From contig NZ_AP027922.1 of NCBI RefSeq assembly GCF_030296835.1, positions 2,790,001 through 2,854,000 on the forward strand: 64,000 nt of DNA, written 5' to 3'. The notes beneath the pieces were generated by a model that was not told the DNA's origin, did no database searches, and saw nothing but the letters and a program-made list of their open reading frames with translations. Source of the stretch: Pseudoalteromonas sp. MM1 (GTDB lineage Bacteria > Pseudomonadota > Gammaproteobacteria > Enterobacterales > Alteromonadaceae). The position numbers and the translations under genes are program-made. Shown here one piece after another: positions 57,351-64,000 of this stretch; position 1 is the stretch's first letter, and each line of letters starts with the position of its first letter.

Positions 57351-58321
57351 TTAATACTCAGCTTATACGCTTGTTTATTTTTATACATGGCTTGGTCTGC
57401 GTCATTGAGTAATGCATCAAATGGCTGTTTTTGATTCTCAGTAAAGCTATAACCAATGCTAAGAGATAAATCGCAGACACTTTCTTTTATAAGTGCCTTT
57501 GAATACTCAGTGGTAATTTTATCAATAATATAGCTAAGCTTACTTTTATCACTAATTTGCATCACAGCTACAAATTCATCGCCGCCTAAACGCCCTACTA
57601 TATCAGCCTCTCTTAAATGTGCTTTTAGGGTATTAGCCAAAATAATTAACGCTTTGTCACCTGCTTCGTGTCCGCAGGTGTCGTTTAATTTTTTAAAATC
57701 GTTCACATCAATAAACAAGCAACACACATCAAAGCCTAAGCGCAGCGCTAAGTTAAGTTTTTGCTGGGCTAATAAAGTAAGTGCGCGGCGGTTATAAATA
57801 TTTGTGAGTGGGTCTAGCATTGCTATTTCGCGCATTTGCTCAAAGCTATAAATAAGCGCTAAATCGTCTTCAATTAAATCACGAAGCTGCTCTATTAGCT
57901 CAAAATATTCATCGGTGTAACTGGTTTTTTTTGAATCTTTTAAACACAAGGTGCCAAATACTTCACCTTCAGGCCAGTGAATTGGCAAACCAAGGTAGGA
58001 TTCAACATCATCTTCAATAACCTCCGGCATGGTGCTCCACTGCGCATCATTACTGGCATTATTTACATATAAGGTATTGTTATTTTCGGCTACGTGTTTA
58101 CAAAATAGCGGTGTTTGCGGAGGGAGTATAGGGTTGGTTTCAAAGTGTGAGCCGCCTTCATTTGCTCTAATAACTACGCGATAGCCTTTGCTAGTAGCCT
58201 GAACTATATAACCGGAAGGGGCCGAAAAAAGCCCCGTTATCAAATCAATGGTTTTTTGCCATTTATGTAATGATATTTGGCCATCGATACCAGAAAATGC
58301 CCATTTATCTGTTTTAAACAT
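57338..58321 (-). CDS. GAF-GGDEF diguanylate cyclase
   Basis: The 327-residue cytoplasmic protein has an N-terminal GAF-like sensor domain (residues 15-155, with YLGLPIHWPEGEVFGTLCLKD) and a C-terminal GGDEF domain (DPLTNIYNRRAL, then active site GRLGGDEFVAVM). The RxxD inhibitory site (READ) stands five residues before GGDEF, so product feedback by c-di-GMP is expected. No transmembrane segment. It is separated from rhlE by 55 bases on the same strand. Confidence 0.9.
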   Translation of the reverse strand: MFKTDKWAFSGIDGQISLHKWQKTIDLITGLFSAPSGYIVQATSKGYRVVIRANEGGSHFETNPILPPQTPLFCKHVAENNNTLYVNNASNDAQWSTMPEVIEDDVESYLGLPIHWPEGEVFGTLCLKDSKKTSYTDEYFELIEQLRDLIEDDLALIYSFEQMREIAMLDPLTNIYNRRALTLLAQQKLNLALRLGFDVCCLFIDVNDFKKLNDTCGHEAGDKALIILANTLKAHLREADIVGRLGGDEFVAVMQISDKSKLSYIIDKITTEYSKALIKESVCDLSLSIGYSFTENQKQPFDALLNDADQAMYKNKQAYKLSIKEQI

Positions 58322-58376
58322 AACTATACCTCAGCTATTTAGTAGCCTCAGTATAGCCAAATAAATATGTCTAAGG

Positions 58377-59627
58377 CTACTTTCTGCGGCGTTTACTTGG
58401 TGCTCTTTGTCCGGTAATGCGCTTTTTATCGCGATCTTTACGGGCTTTATTGGTGTTTTTACGGTTATCTTTTGGTGGCTTGTTTAAATCAGGCTCGTAA
58501 CCTTCTAGCCATTGTGGTGTTAAACGGGTATCAAGTAGTACTTCAATTTCTTCCAGTAACCATTGCTCGTCAATACTTACCAGCGACATTGCAAGCCCTT
58601 GCTCGCCAGCGCGACCTGTACGGCCAATTCGGTGTACGTAATCTTCTGCTATATAAGGTAGTTCAAAATTTATTACGTATTTAAGCGCCGGTATATCTAA
58701 ACCGCGCGCTGCTACATCGGTGGCAACCAATACCCTCGTTGTGCCTTCTTTAAAGTTTTGTAATGCACGGTCGCGTGCACCTTGCGATTTATCGCCATGG
58801 ATAGACTCAGTTTTTAAGCCGTCTTTACACATTTCTTTGGCAAGTTTATCAGCCATTTGTTTTGTACGCGTGAATATAAGTACTTGGCGCCAATTTTTCA
58901 TGCCAATCATGTGTGATACAAGCTCGCGCTTTCTATCTTCATCAACTGCGTAAATAACTTGCTCTACTTCCACGGCAGCTGAGTTACGTTTATCAACTTC
59001 AATCAGTTCGGGGTTTTTAAGTAGTTTTTTGCTCAGCTCAAACACGCTGTCATCGAATGTGGCTGAGAACAATAAGGTTTGGCGATCACCTGGAATATGG
59101 CGCAAAATACGTTTTATTTCATCAATAAAACCCATGTCGAGCATACGGTCTGCTTCATCAAATACCAACGAATCAACACTTGATAGCACCACACTGCCTT
59201 TAATGATGTGATCAAGTAAGCGCCCTGGTGTTGCCACTATCACTTGCGCCGTTTTAAGTGCTTTAATTTGCGGACCAATACTTGCACCACCATACGCTAA
59301 AGCGCCTTGAATATTGCTGCCTTGGGCATATTTTTCAAAGCTTGCAAACACTTGCTGAGCAAGCTCACGAGTTGGCGTTAAAATAACCACTCGGGCTATA
59401 CCTGGCTCATCTTTTTTTGGTGTATTTAAAAGCTTATGTAGTAGTGGTAATACAAAGGCGGCTGTTTTACCTGTGCCTGTTTGCGCGCTGCCCATTACAT
59501 CGCGGCCCGCTAATATGTGCGGAATAGTTTTAACCTGAATCGCGGTAGGCGTGGTGTAATTATTTAGCTCAATTGCTGTGAGTAATAACGAATCGAGTTT
59601 AAGAGATGAGAACGATGTGGCAGACAT
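58377..59627 (-). CDS. rhlE: DEAD-box RNA helicase, RhlE type
   Basis: The 416-residue helicase has all core motifs: Q motif TAIQVKTIPHIL, Walker A GSAQTGTGKTAAFVLPL, PTRELAQQ, motif II VFDEADRMLDMGF, motif III FSATFDD, and VI HRIGRTGRAGEQG. The basic C-terminal tail (NTNKARKDRDKKRITGQRAP) binds RNA. Overall it matches RhlE, which acts in ribosome assembly and mRNA decay. Assignment to RhlE rather than SrmB rests on the order and short tail. Confidence 0.88.
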   Translation of the reverse strand: MSATSFSSLKLDSLLLTAIELNNYTTPTAIQVKTIPHILAGRDVMGSAQTGTGKTAAFVLPLLHKLLNTPKKDEPGIARVVILTPTRELAQQVFASFEKYAQGSNIQGALAYGGASIGPQIKALKTAQVIVATPGRLLDHIIKGSVVLSSVDSLVFDEADRMLDMGFIDEIKRILRHIPGDRQTLLFSATFDDSVFELSKKLLKNPELIEVDKRNSAAVEVEQVIYAVDEDRKRELVSHMIGMKNWRQVLIFTRTKQMADKLAKEMCKDGLKTESIHGDKSQGARDRALQNFKEGTTRVLVATDVAARGLDIPALKYVINFELPYIAEDYVHRIGRTGRAGEQGLAMSLVSIDEQWLLEEIEVLLDTRLTPQWLEGYEPDLNKPPKDNRKNTNKARKDRDKKRITGQRAPSKRRRK

Positions 59628-59735
59628 AGGCTTAGCTTTAAAATAACAAAGAGCGCTATTGTACGCATATTACGGTACTGCGTAAATTAACCAGCTCAGA
59701 AAAGTATTGAGCTTAGTGTGTTCCCTGCACCAATA

Positions 59736-59775
59736 AAAAAGGCGCTAAATAACAAATGTATTTAGCGCCCTTTTC
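59736..59775 (-). terminator. Terminator after the DUF3581 gene
   Basis: GGCGCTAAATA (59742-59752) pairs with TATTTAGCGCC (59760-59770) over a seven-base loop. In the leftward direction it ends in TTTTTTATTGG, so it stops transcription from the DUF3581 gene before rhlE. Confidence 0.88.
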
Positions 59776-59782
59776 TATCGTT

Positions 59783-60484
59783 TTAAACCGGTTTTAACGT
59801 GGCTTTGCGCTCATTATAAAACGCGATTAAGTCATCAACCGTTGCTTGGCAGTATTCACGAATACCCGACACCACCATGTGCTTTTCACCAAAACCAACT
59901 TTTTCGCCGTTTTCTAGTAAATTAAAGCGCAAGGTAATTTTGCCGCGCTTACCCGTGTACTCAAAACTTGGCTCAGCAAACTCAAGCGTTGGCGTTTGAA
60001 TATTAATGTTATCAAGGTTAATGATCATCGACTCGTAAATAACCATAGGGCGCGCTGGGTTGATCATTACATCTTGCTTACCCATTAGCGGAATAATTAC
60101 ATGCGGAAATGCAGCACCAGAAAACTCAACATAGTTTTTTATTAGGCTATTTGTAAGTGTTGGGCACTTGCTGGTTTGACCTTCGCGTTTTACCTTTAAA
60201 ATTACTTTGTCGCCGTTGGTTACATCAAACTCGTCATCCCCTTGTGGAAAATTAAGTTTGGTGTTTTCATCAACCATACCGGCAAAGGTAAACTCCATTC
60301 GCTCACTTATACCGTAGCGGTCTAACACTAAAGAAAAAAGTAAGTCTCCTGGCGCGCAAAACTTTTTGGCATCTTTGTCATGAAGTGGGTTGTAATCATC
60401 GGCAACGCACTTTGCGAAACGACACCCTTGCTCACGAGAGATAGAAACATAATCAGCATGCTGCTGAAAGTAAGGACTTAACAT
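59783..60484 (-). CDS. DUF3581 family protein
   Basis: This 233-residue soluble protein begins MLSPYFQQHADYVSISREQG and contains FAKCVADDYNPLHD, recalling the hot-dog dehydratase motif, and MVVSGIREYCQATVDDLIAFYNERK at the end (two overlapping blocks). I recall this as the DUF3581 family of marine gammaproteobacteria; the function is unknown, although a hot-dog fold acyl-CoA-like binding role is possible from the motif. It is monocistronic with its own terminator. Confidence 0.7.
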   Translation of the reverse strand: MLSPYFQQHADYVSISREQGCRFAKCVADDYNPLHDKDAKKFCAPGDLLFSLVLDRYGISERMEFTFAGMVDENTKLNFPQGDDEFDVTNGDKVILKVKREGQTSKCPTLTNSLIKNYVEFSGAAFPHVIIPLMGKQDVMINPARPMVIYESMIINLDNINIQTPTLEFAEPSFEYTGKRGKITLRFNLLENGEKVGFGEKHMVVSGIREYCQATVDDLIAFYNERKATLKPV

Positions 60485-60651
60485 AGATTGTTCACTGCTT
60501 AAACTGCTTATAACCTGCCCATACTACCAGAAAAAATTTAAAGAGAGGTCGAATCACTTACAAATTCATACAATTATATTAAGGGTAAATATTGCACATA
60601 CCTGTTTTAGTTAGTAATTTAGTTACCAAACTAAATAAGGGACTAATTATT

Positions 60652-61047
60652 ATGATGCGAATTATTGCCACAATAAGCGTACTAACTACATTAGCTGGAT
60701 GCTCGTCTGGCGTGACCTTTCATACCAATATAGATAACGATGTTTTATCTGAGGAAATTGGTACGTACGTTAAAAAACGAGATTTACAACAGTTTTATAG
60801 CGACCAAGAAGCTCACGAAAGTGGCGCCACGCTTTTAGGCCGAATTGAAGGCGAAAGCTGCGATGGTGACGGTAGAGGCGTCAATAATATAAGCTACAAT
60901 CGCTCAAAATCAAATGCTATAGATTTACTTAAAGCGGATGCAATACGCAGAGGTGGTAATGCCTTTACTATTAATTCTTGTAGTGAGATTTCTGTATCGT
61001 ATTGTGACCTGGCTGTTTTATGCAGCGGACAGGCCTACGACTATTAA
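60652..61047 (+). CDS. RcsF-like outer-membrane lipoprotein
   Basis: The 131-residue protein has a lipoprotein signal (LTTLAGCSSG, Cys14 from this start) and a C-terminal domain with four Cys: one in RIEGESCDGDG, then INSCSEISVSYCDLAVLCSG. RcsF has the same GESC, HSC, GC and VC order with two disulfides and the ending VCIGSALNI, matched here by LCSGQAYDY. RcsF senses envelope stress for the Rcs phosphorelay; no other Rcs gene is here. The ATG pair at 60652/60655 follows AAGGGA; the 20-codon extension is rejected. Confidence 0.7.
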   Translation: MMRIIATISVLTTLAGCSSGVTFHTNIDNDVLSEEIGTYVKKRDLQQFYSDQEAHESGATLLGRIEGESCDGDGRGVNNISYNRSKSNAIDLLKADAIRRGGNAFTINSCSEISVSYCDLAVLCSGQAYDY

Positions 61048-61051
61048 TAAA

Positions 61052-61351
61052 TTATATATTAAGCGCAAAGCTAAGTAATACACGCTTTCCCGACTCAATT
61101 TTAGATACACTGTGCTCGTACTTGTCGGGCCTAAATAAATACACGCGGTTAAACCAATTAATAATGCATTTTGAGCATTTAAAAACCCCACCAGCTTTCG
61201 GTTTTACTAGTACAAAATTAAGTTTGTAGTAGCGCCCTTGCTGTACTGGGTCTATATGGTTCATCACACTGTGATGTGTAGGGTAAGTAACTAGGTTTAT
61301 TGAAAAGACATTACTGCTAAATATAGCTTTGTTTTTTACAGGTGCAATCAT
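61052..61351 (-). CDS. Mini 2OG-Fe(II) oxygenase-like protein
   Basis: The 99-residue protein has a perfect ribosome site (AAGGAGG) before its ATG, so it is real despite its size. The sequence shows HHSVMNHIDP (HxD), the glycine strand KPKAGGVFKCSKC and the C-terminal LFRPDKYEHSVSKIESGKRV then LLSFA, matching the iron ligands HxD...H and the 2-oxoglutarate Arg of the double-stranded beta-helix family. Full members are usually longer than 180 residues, so this is a minimal core that may lack the N-terminal strands. Substrate unknown. It converges with the RcsF-like gene across four bases. Confidence 0.7.
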   Translation of the reverse strand: MIAPVKNKAIFSSNVFSINLVTYPTHHSVMNHIDPVQQGRYYKLNFVLVKPKAGGVFKCSKCIINWFNRVYLFRPDKYEHSVSKIESGKRVLLSFALNI

Positions 61352-61458
61352 ACTGCCTCCTTTTAATTTACATGCAGCATTGTAGCATTTACTAAAGCGC
61401 CACTGCTTGCGCTAAACAATATCAAAACGCGATGACATATAGCCAAACAGCCTGAAAC

Positions 61459-61495
61459 AAAAAAGCCGAACTTATTTAATAAGCTCGGCTTTTTA
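61459..61495 (-). terminator. Terminator of gltX
   Basis: AGCCGAACTTATT pairs imperfectly with AATAAGCTCGGCT around TAAT-like loop bases, with A and T runs on both sides. It lies 18 bases after the gltX stop. Confidence 0.85.
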
Positions 61496-61512
61496 TAAAG
61501 TATGACTAAAGA

Positions 61513-62997
61513 TTATGCACTTGGGTAGGTGCGGTACGCACGCTCAATATTTTTAGCCTGCTTTTTAGAAATGCCTAAATGGGCAAGCGCTACACGTAAA
61601 CGCGCACGTGATAGGTCTGAGCCTAAAATTTCCATTGCATCAAGTACTGACGTTGAAGACGTTTTACCCGTGATTGCTACAAATATTGGCTCTAAAAAGT
61701 CTTTAATTTTAAGCTCGTGGAATGTAGCAACTTCTTTTGCAATGGCAAAAATAGCTGGCTTATCAAAACTACGTAAACCTTCAAGCTGCCATACAAAAAA
61801 CTGTAGCGCTTGGCGTATTACGTTTTCGTCAGCTTTGCCCGCCGTTAACAGTGCTGGGTCGTAAGTTGGAATGCCGCCTACAAAATGCCCTGCTAAATCA
61901 ACCATGTCAGAGAGCGTATTAATGCGCGTTTTAGCTTCTGGTAATACTTTAGCTAGCATTTCGCCATTAAACTTCCAATCAACAAAGCGCTGTACAAGCT
62001 CTTCATCTGTTAGGTTTTCGCGGATCCACATGCCGTTTAACCAGCTTAATTTGTCTACATCAAATACTGGGCCGCCAAGCGATACACGCTTCATGTCGAA
62101 GTGTTCAATCATCTCATTTAGAGTGAATTTTTCACGCTCATCTGGCATTGACCAACCCATACGGCCTAAGTAGTTAAGCACGGCCTCTGGTAGGTAACCC
62201 ATTTCTTTATAGTAATTAATAGACGTTGGGTTTTTACGCTTAGAAAGCTTTGATTTATCTGGGTTACGCAGTAGTGGTAAATGCCCTAGCACGGGTGCTT
62301 CCCATCCTAAATCTTCGTAAAGTTTTAATAGTTTAGGTGCTGAATTAATCCACTCTTCGCCACGGAAAATATGGCTTATTTGCATGTGGTGATCATCCAC
62401 TACGTTTGCTAAAAAGTACGTAGGGAAACCATCGGCTTTTAATAGCACTTGCATGTCTACGTTTTCCCACGGGATCTCAATTTCGTCGCGTAGGTAGTCG
62501 TTAAATTTAAAAGTGCCTTCGCTTGGTATTTTCATACGAATAACGTAAGGCTTGCCTGCGGCTAGGTTTGCTTTAATTTCATCTTCGGTGAGGTTTAAGC
62601 CACGGCCGTCGTATTTAGGGCGCAAACCTTGTGCCATTTGCTCTTCGCGCATTTGGTCAAGCTCTTCGCTGGTTGCAAAACAGTAAAATGCTTTACCTTG
62701 CTCAACTAATTGGTGCGCGTATTTTTTGTATAAATCGCTACGCTCTGATTGACGGTAAGGGCCAAAATCGCCGCCTACATCAGGGCCATGATCCCACTCA
62801 AGACCTAACCAACGCAGGCTATCCATAATCGCTTGTTCTGACTCTGGCGTGCTACGAACTTGGTCTGTATCTTCAATACGAAGCACAAACTCGCCGCCTT
62901 GTTGTTTAGCAAAACAGTAGTTAAATAACGCAATATAAGCGGTGCCAAGATGCGGGTCACCTGTTGGAGATGGGGCAACACGAGTACGGATTGTCAT
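61513..62997 (-). CDS. gltX: Glutamyl-tRNA synthetase
   Basis: GltX is a class I synthetase for tRNA-Glu. The 494-residue protein has [20 protein letters not shown] with the HIGH-like motif, [39 protein letters not shown] with the KMSKS-equivalent KLSKR, and the C-terminal helical anticodon-binding domain. The layout is that of the discriminating bacterial type. The membrane glutaredoxin gene lies 45 bases upstream on the same strand. Confidence 0.96.
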   Translation of the reverse strand: MTIRTRVAPSPTGDPHLGTAYIALFNYCFAKQQGGEFVLRIEDTDQVRSTPESEQAIMDSLRWLGLEWDHGPDVGGDFGPYRQSERSDLYKKYAHQLVEQGKAFYCFATSEELDQMREEQMAQGLRPKYDGRGLNLTEDEIKANLAAGKPYVIRMKIPSEGTFKFNDYLRDEIEIPWENVDMQVLLKADGFPTYFLANVVDDHHMQISHIFRGEEWINSAPKLLKLYEDLGWEAPVLGHLPLLRNPDKSKLSKRKNPTSINYYKEMGYLPEAVLNYLGRMGWSMPDEREKFTLNEMIEHFDMKRVSLGGPVFDVDKLSWLNGMWIRENLTDEELVQRFVDWKFNGEMLAKVLPEAKTRINTLSDMVDLAGHFVGGIPTYDPALLTAGKADENVIRQALQFFVWQLEGLRSFDKPAIFAIAKEVATFHELKIKDFLEPIFVAITGKTSSTSVLDAMEILGSDLSRARLRVALAHLGISKKQAKNIERAYRTYPSA

Positions 62998-63042
62998 GAT
63001 AATGTCTCTTTTAATAAGTGAGATAAAAATTAAGGGGGTCGT

Positions 63043-63402
63043 TTAAGCCGCTACTTTGTTTAAGTAAGCAATAATATCGTTAGATTCGTATAGCCACTCT
63101 ACTTGGCCATTTTTTTCTATACGTAGGCATGGTACTTTAATTTTGCCGCCTTGCTCTAACAGCTCTTGACGAAATTGTTGATTATTTTTTGCATCACGCG
63201 TTTCTATTTTTAAGCCTTCGCGCTTAATTGCACGGCGTACTTTTACGCAAAACGGGCATGCTTTAAATTGATAAAGTTTAAATTGTGAGGTTTGCTGATC
63301 AAGCTGCGCTTGCACATCGCTTGCACGCTTTTTACTGCGAGGAGTAAATACAAAATTAAAGAATAAAATTATACAACCTAAAAACCAACGAACGAATTTC
63401 AT
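63043..63402 (-). CDS. Membrane-anchored glutaredoxin-like protein
   Basis: The 119-residue protein has an N-terminal hydrophobic helix (FVRWFLGCIILFFNFVF), a short basic linker and a glutaredoxin fold with the redox motif KACPFCVKVRRAI, then KVPCLRIEKNGQVEWLYESNDI, which carries the cis-Pro and glutathione-binding segments. It probably reduces glutathione mixed disulfides at the membrane face. The ATG at 63402 is preferred; the frame extends 23 codons upstream without a ribosome site. Confidence 0.85.
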   Translation of the reverse strand: MKFVRWFLGCIILFFNFVFTPRSKKRASDVQAQLDQQTSQFKLYQFKACPFCVKVRRAIKREGLKIETRDAKNNQQFRQELLEQGGKIKVPCLRIEKNGQVEWLYESNDIIAYLNKVAA

Positions 63403-63457
63403 GTTTTGTGCCTGCCTACAACAATTTAAGGAGCCAGATTTTAGCACAAATTTACAA

Positions 63458-64000
63458 TCAAAAAAGCTCAATACTATTATCGGGGGTCACTTCTTCATTT
63501 ACCTCAAGCTCGCTGTAAGCAGTCACTTTATTACGGCCGCTATTTTTAGAATGGTACAGCGCCATATCGGCTTGGTGCACTATGCTAGATACAGTATCAA
63601 TACTTGCCAGCTCTAAAAAGCCAATGCTAATTGTAAGCTGCCCAACTTGCGGAAAGGGGTACTCAGCAATATTTGAGCGTAAACGGTTAAGTGCTATATG
63701 TGCTTGTGCCTCGGTTTTGGTTTGAAATAGTACCGCAAATTCCTCACCACCATACCTAAATACGTAGTCTTCTAACCTAAAGTTATTTTTTAACAGCCGC
63801 GCTACAAGTAATATAACCTCATCTCCTATTACATGGCCGTAGTTGTCGTTTACGCGTTTAAAGTGGTCGATATCAGCAATGGCTAAGTACCATCGTCGCT
63901 TTTCGTAGTTATCATCTCGGGGCAATAAAAAGCCTTTGCCTGAGACAATTTCAATCACTTTTTTATCAAAGGTTTGCCTATTTAAAAGCTCGGTTAAAGG
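63458..64000 (-). CDS. GGDEF domain protein, C-terminal part (5' truncated by window edge)
   Basis: The frame is open to the window end: DxLTELLNRQTF-type motif (LTELLNRQTFDKKV) leads into IADIDHFKRVNDNYGHVIGD and the active site FRYGGEEFAVLF, so GGEEF, an active-type diguanylate cyclase signature. About 180 residues are visible, ending after a long acidic tail (SELEVNEEVTPDNSIELF). No RxxD inhibitory site stands in its usual place (RLED occurs earlier, within FRLEDYVFRYGGEEF, where ED-Y-V-F-R-Y spacing makes RLED a possible I-site). The sensor domain lies outside. Confidence 0.88.
   Translation of the reverse strand, partial: PLTELLNRQTFDKKVIEIVSGKGFLLPRDDNYEKRRWYLAIADIDHFKRVNDNYGHVIGDEVILLVARLLKNNFRLEDYVFRYGGEEFAVLFQTKTEAQAHIALNRLRSNIAEYPFPQVGQLTISIGFLELASIDTVSSIVHQADMALYHSKNSGRNKVTAYSELEVNEEVTPDNSIELF

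Noticed and set aside
57061..57354. Plus-strand frame of 97 codons after the lipoprotein gene
   Set aside because: It has no ribosome site, odd composition (many His, Leu, Phe) and lies opposite a more protein-like minus-strand remnant.
61020..61229. Plus-strand frame of 69 codons after the RcsF-like gene
   Set aside because: It overlaps the minus-strand oxygenase gene, which has a perfect Shine-Dalgarno; this frame has none.

Overview
The window is chromosomal DNA of a marine gammaproteobacterium, most likely Pseudoalteromonas or a close relative in the Alteromonadales. The reasons are the moderately AT-rich composition, the order recA-pncC-mutS next to rpoS-nlpD-yqaA-pcm-surE-truD-ispF-ispD-ftsB, and the mix of gammaproteobacterial core genes with hypothetical genes that look specific to this group. 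Assignment rests on reading the proteins, not on a database search.

Layout. 1-431: tail of a TonB-dependent receptor. 580-4787: recA (with a LexA box), pncC and divergent mutS. 4855-11210: a tightly packed leftward run from ftsB to rpoS (division, isoprenoid precursors, tRNA pseudouridine, survival and repair, stress sigma factor). 11241-18471: accessory genes, including a MoxR ATPase/VWA pair, a decayed HigA-type antitoxin, a GNAT acetyltransferase, an unusual NRAMP-like transporter, hpf and ppnP. 18711-25395: tkt, metK with a MetJ operator, fau, rpiA, serA. 25485-34176: radA, a large double-PilZ protein, serB/ytjB, tatD-type nuclease, pdxH. 34195-34530: a heptamer tandem repeat and a hairpin-rich repeat. 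34555-37949: argS and prfC. 38451-41892: hybrid histidine kinase, rimI and a probable holD. 41957-44071: tRNA-Trp and a BCCT transporter. 44175-50341: guaA, guaB, xseA, cysE. 50678-54360: a membrane HTH pair and an M16 lipoprotein protease. 54611-57350: a MetJ-linked MTHFR-like gene, then an AT-rich island with a frameshifted GH24 lysozyme, a lipoprotein and a gene remnant. 57338-64000: two GGDEF proteins, rhlE, a DUF3581 protein, an RcsF-like lipoprotein, a mini 2OG-Fe(II) oxygenase, gltX and a membrane glutaredoxin.

How it works together. Most of the window is housekeeping: nucleotide, folate/methionine, serine/cysteine and B6 metabolism, translation and DNA repair. serA, serB and cysE supply serine and cysteine. 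fau, metK and the MTHFR-like gene belong to one-carbon metabolism; two of these carry exact MetJ half-sites. recA, mutS, radA and xseA form a repair set. Regulation is represented by RpoS, HPF, a phosphorelay kinase, PilZ and GGDEF proteins.

The most noteworthy items are the lysozyme/lipoprotein pair (a possible effector-immunity module, now frameshifted), the MetJ-associated MTHFR-fold protein that appears to lack the catalytic Glu, the NRAMP homologue without DPGN and MPH motifs, the decayed HigA antitoxin, and the repeats upstream of pdxH and argS. No CRISPR array, prophage or intact insertion sequence was seen.
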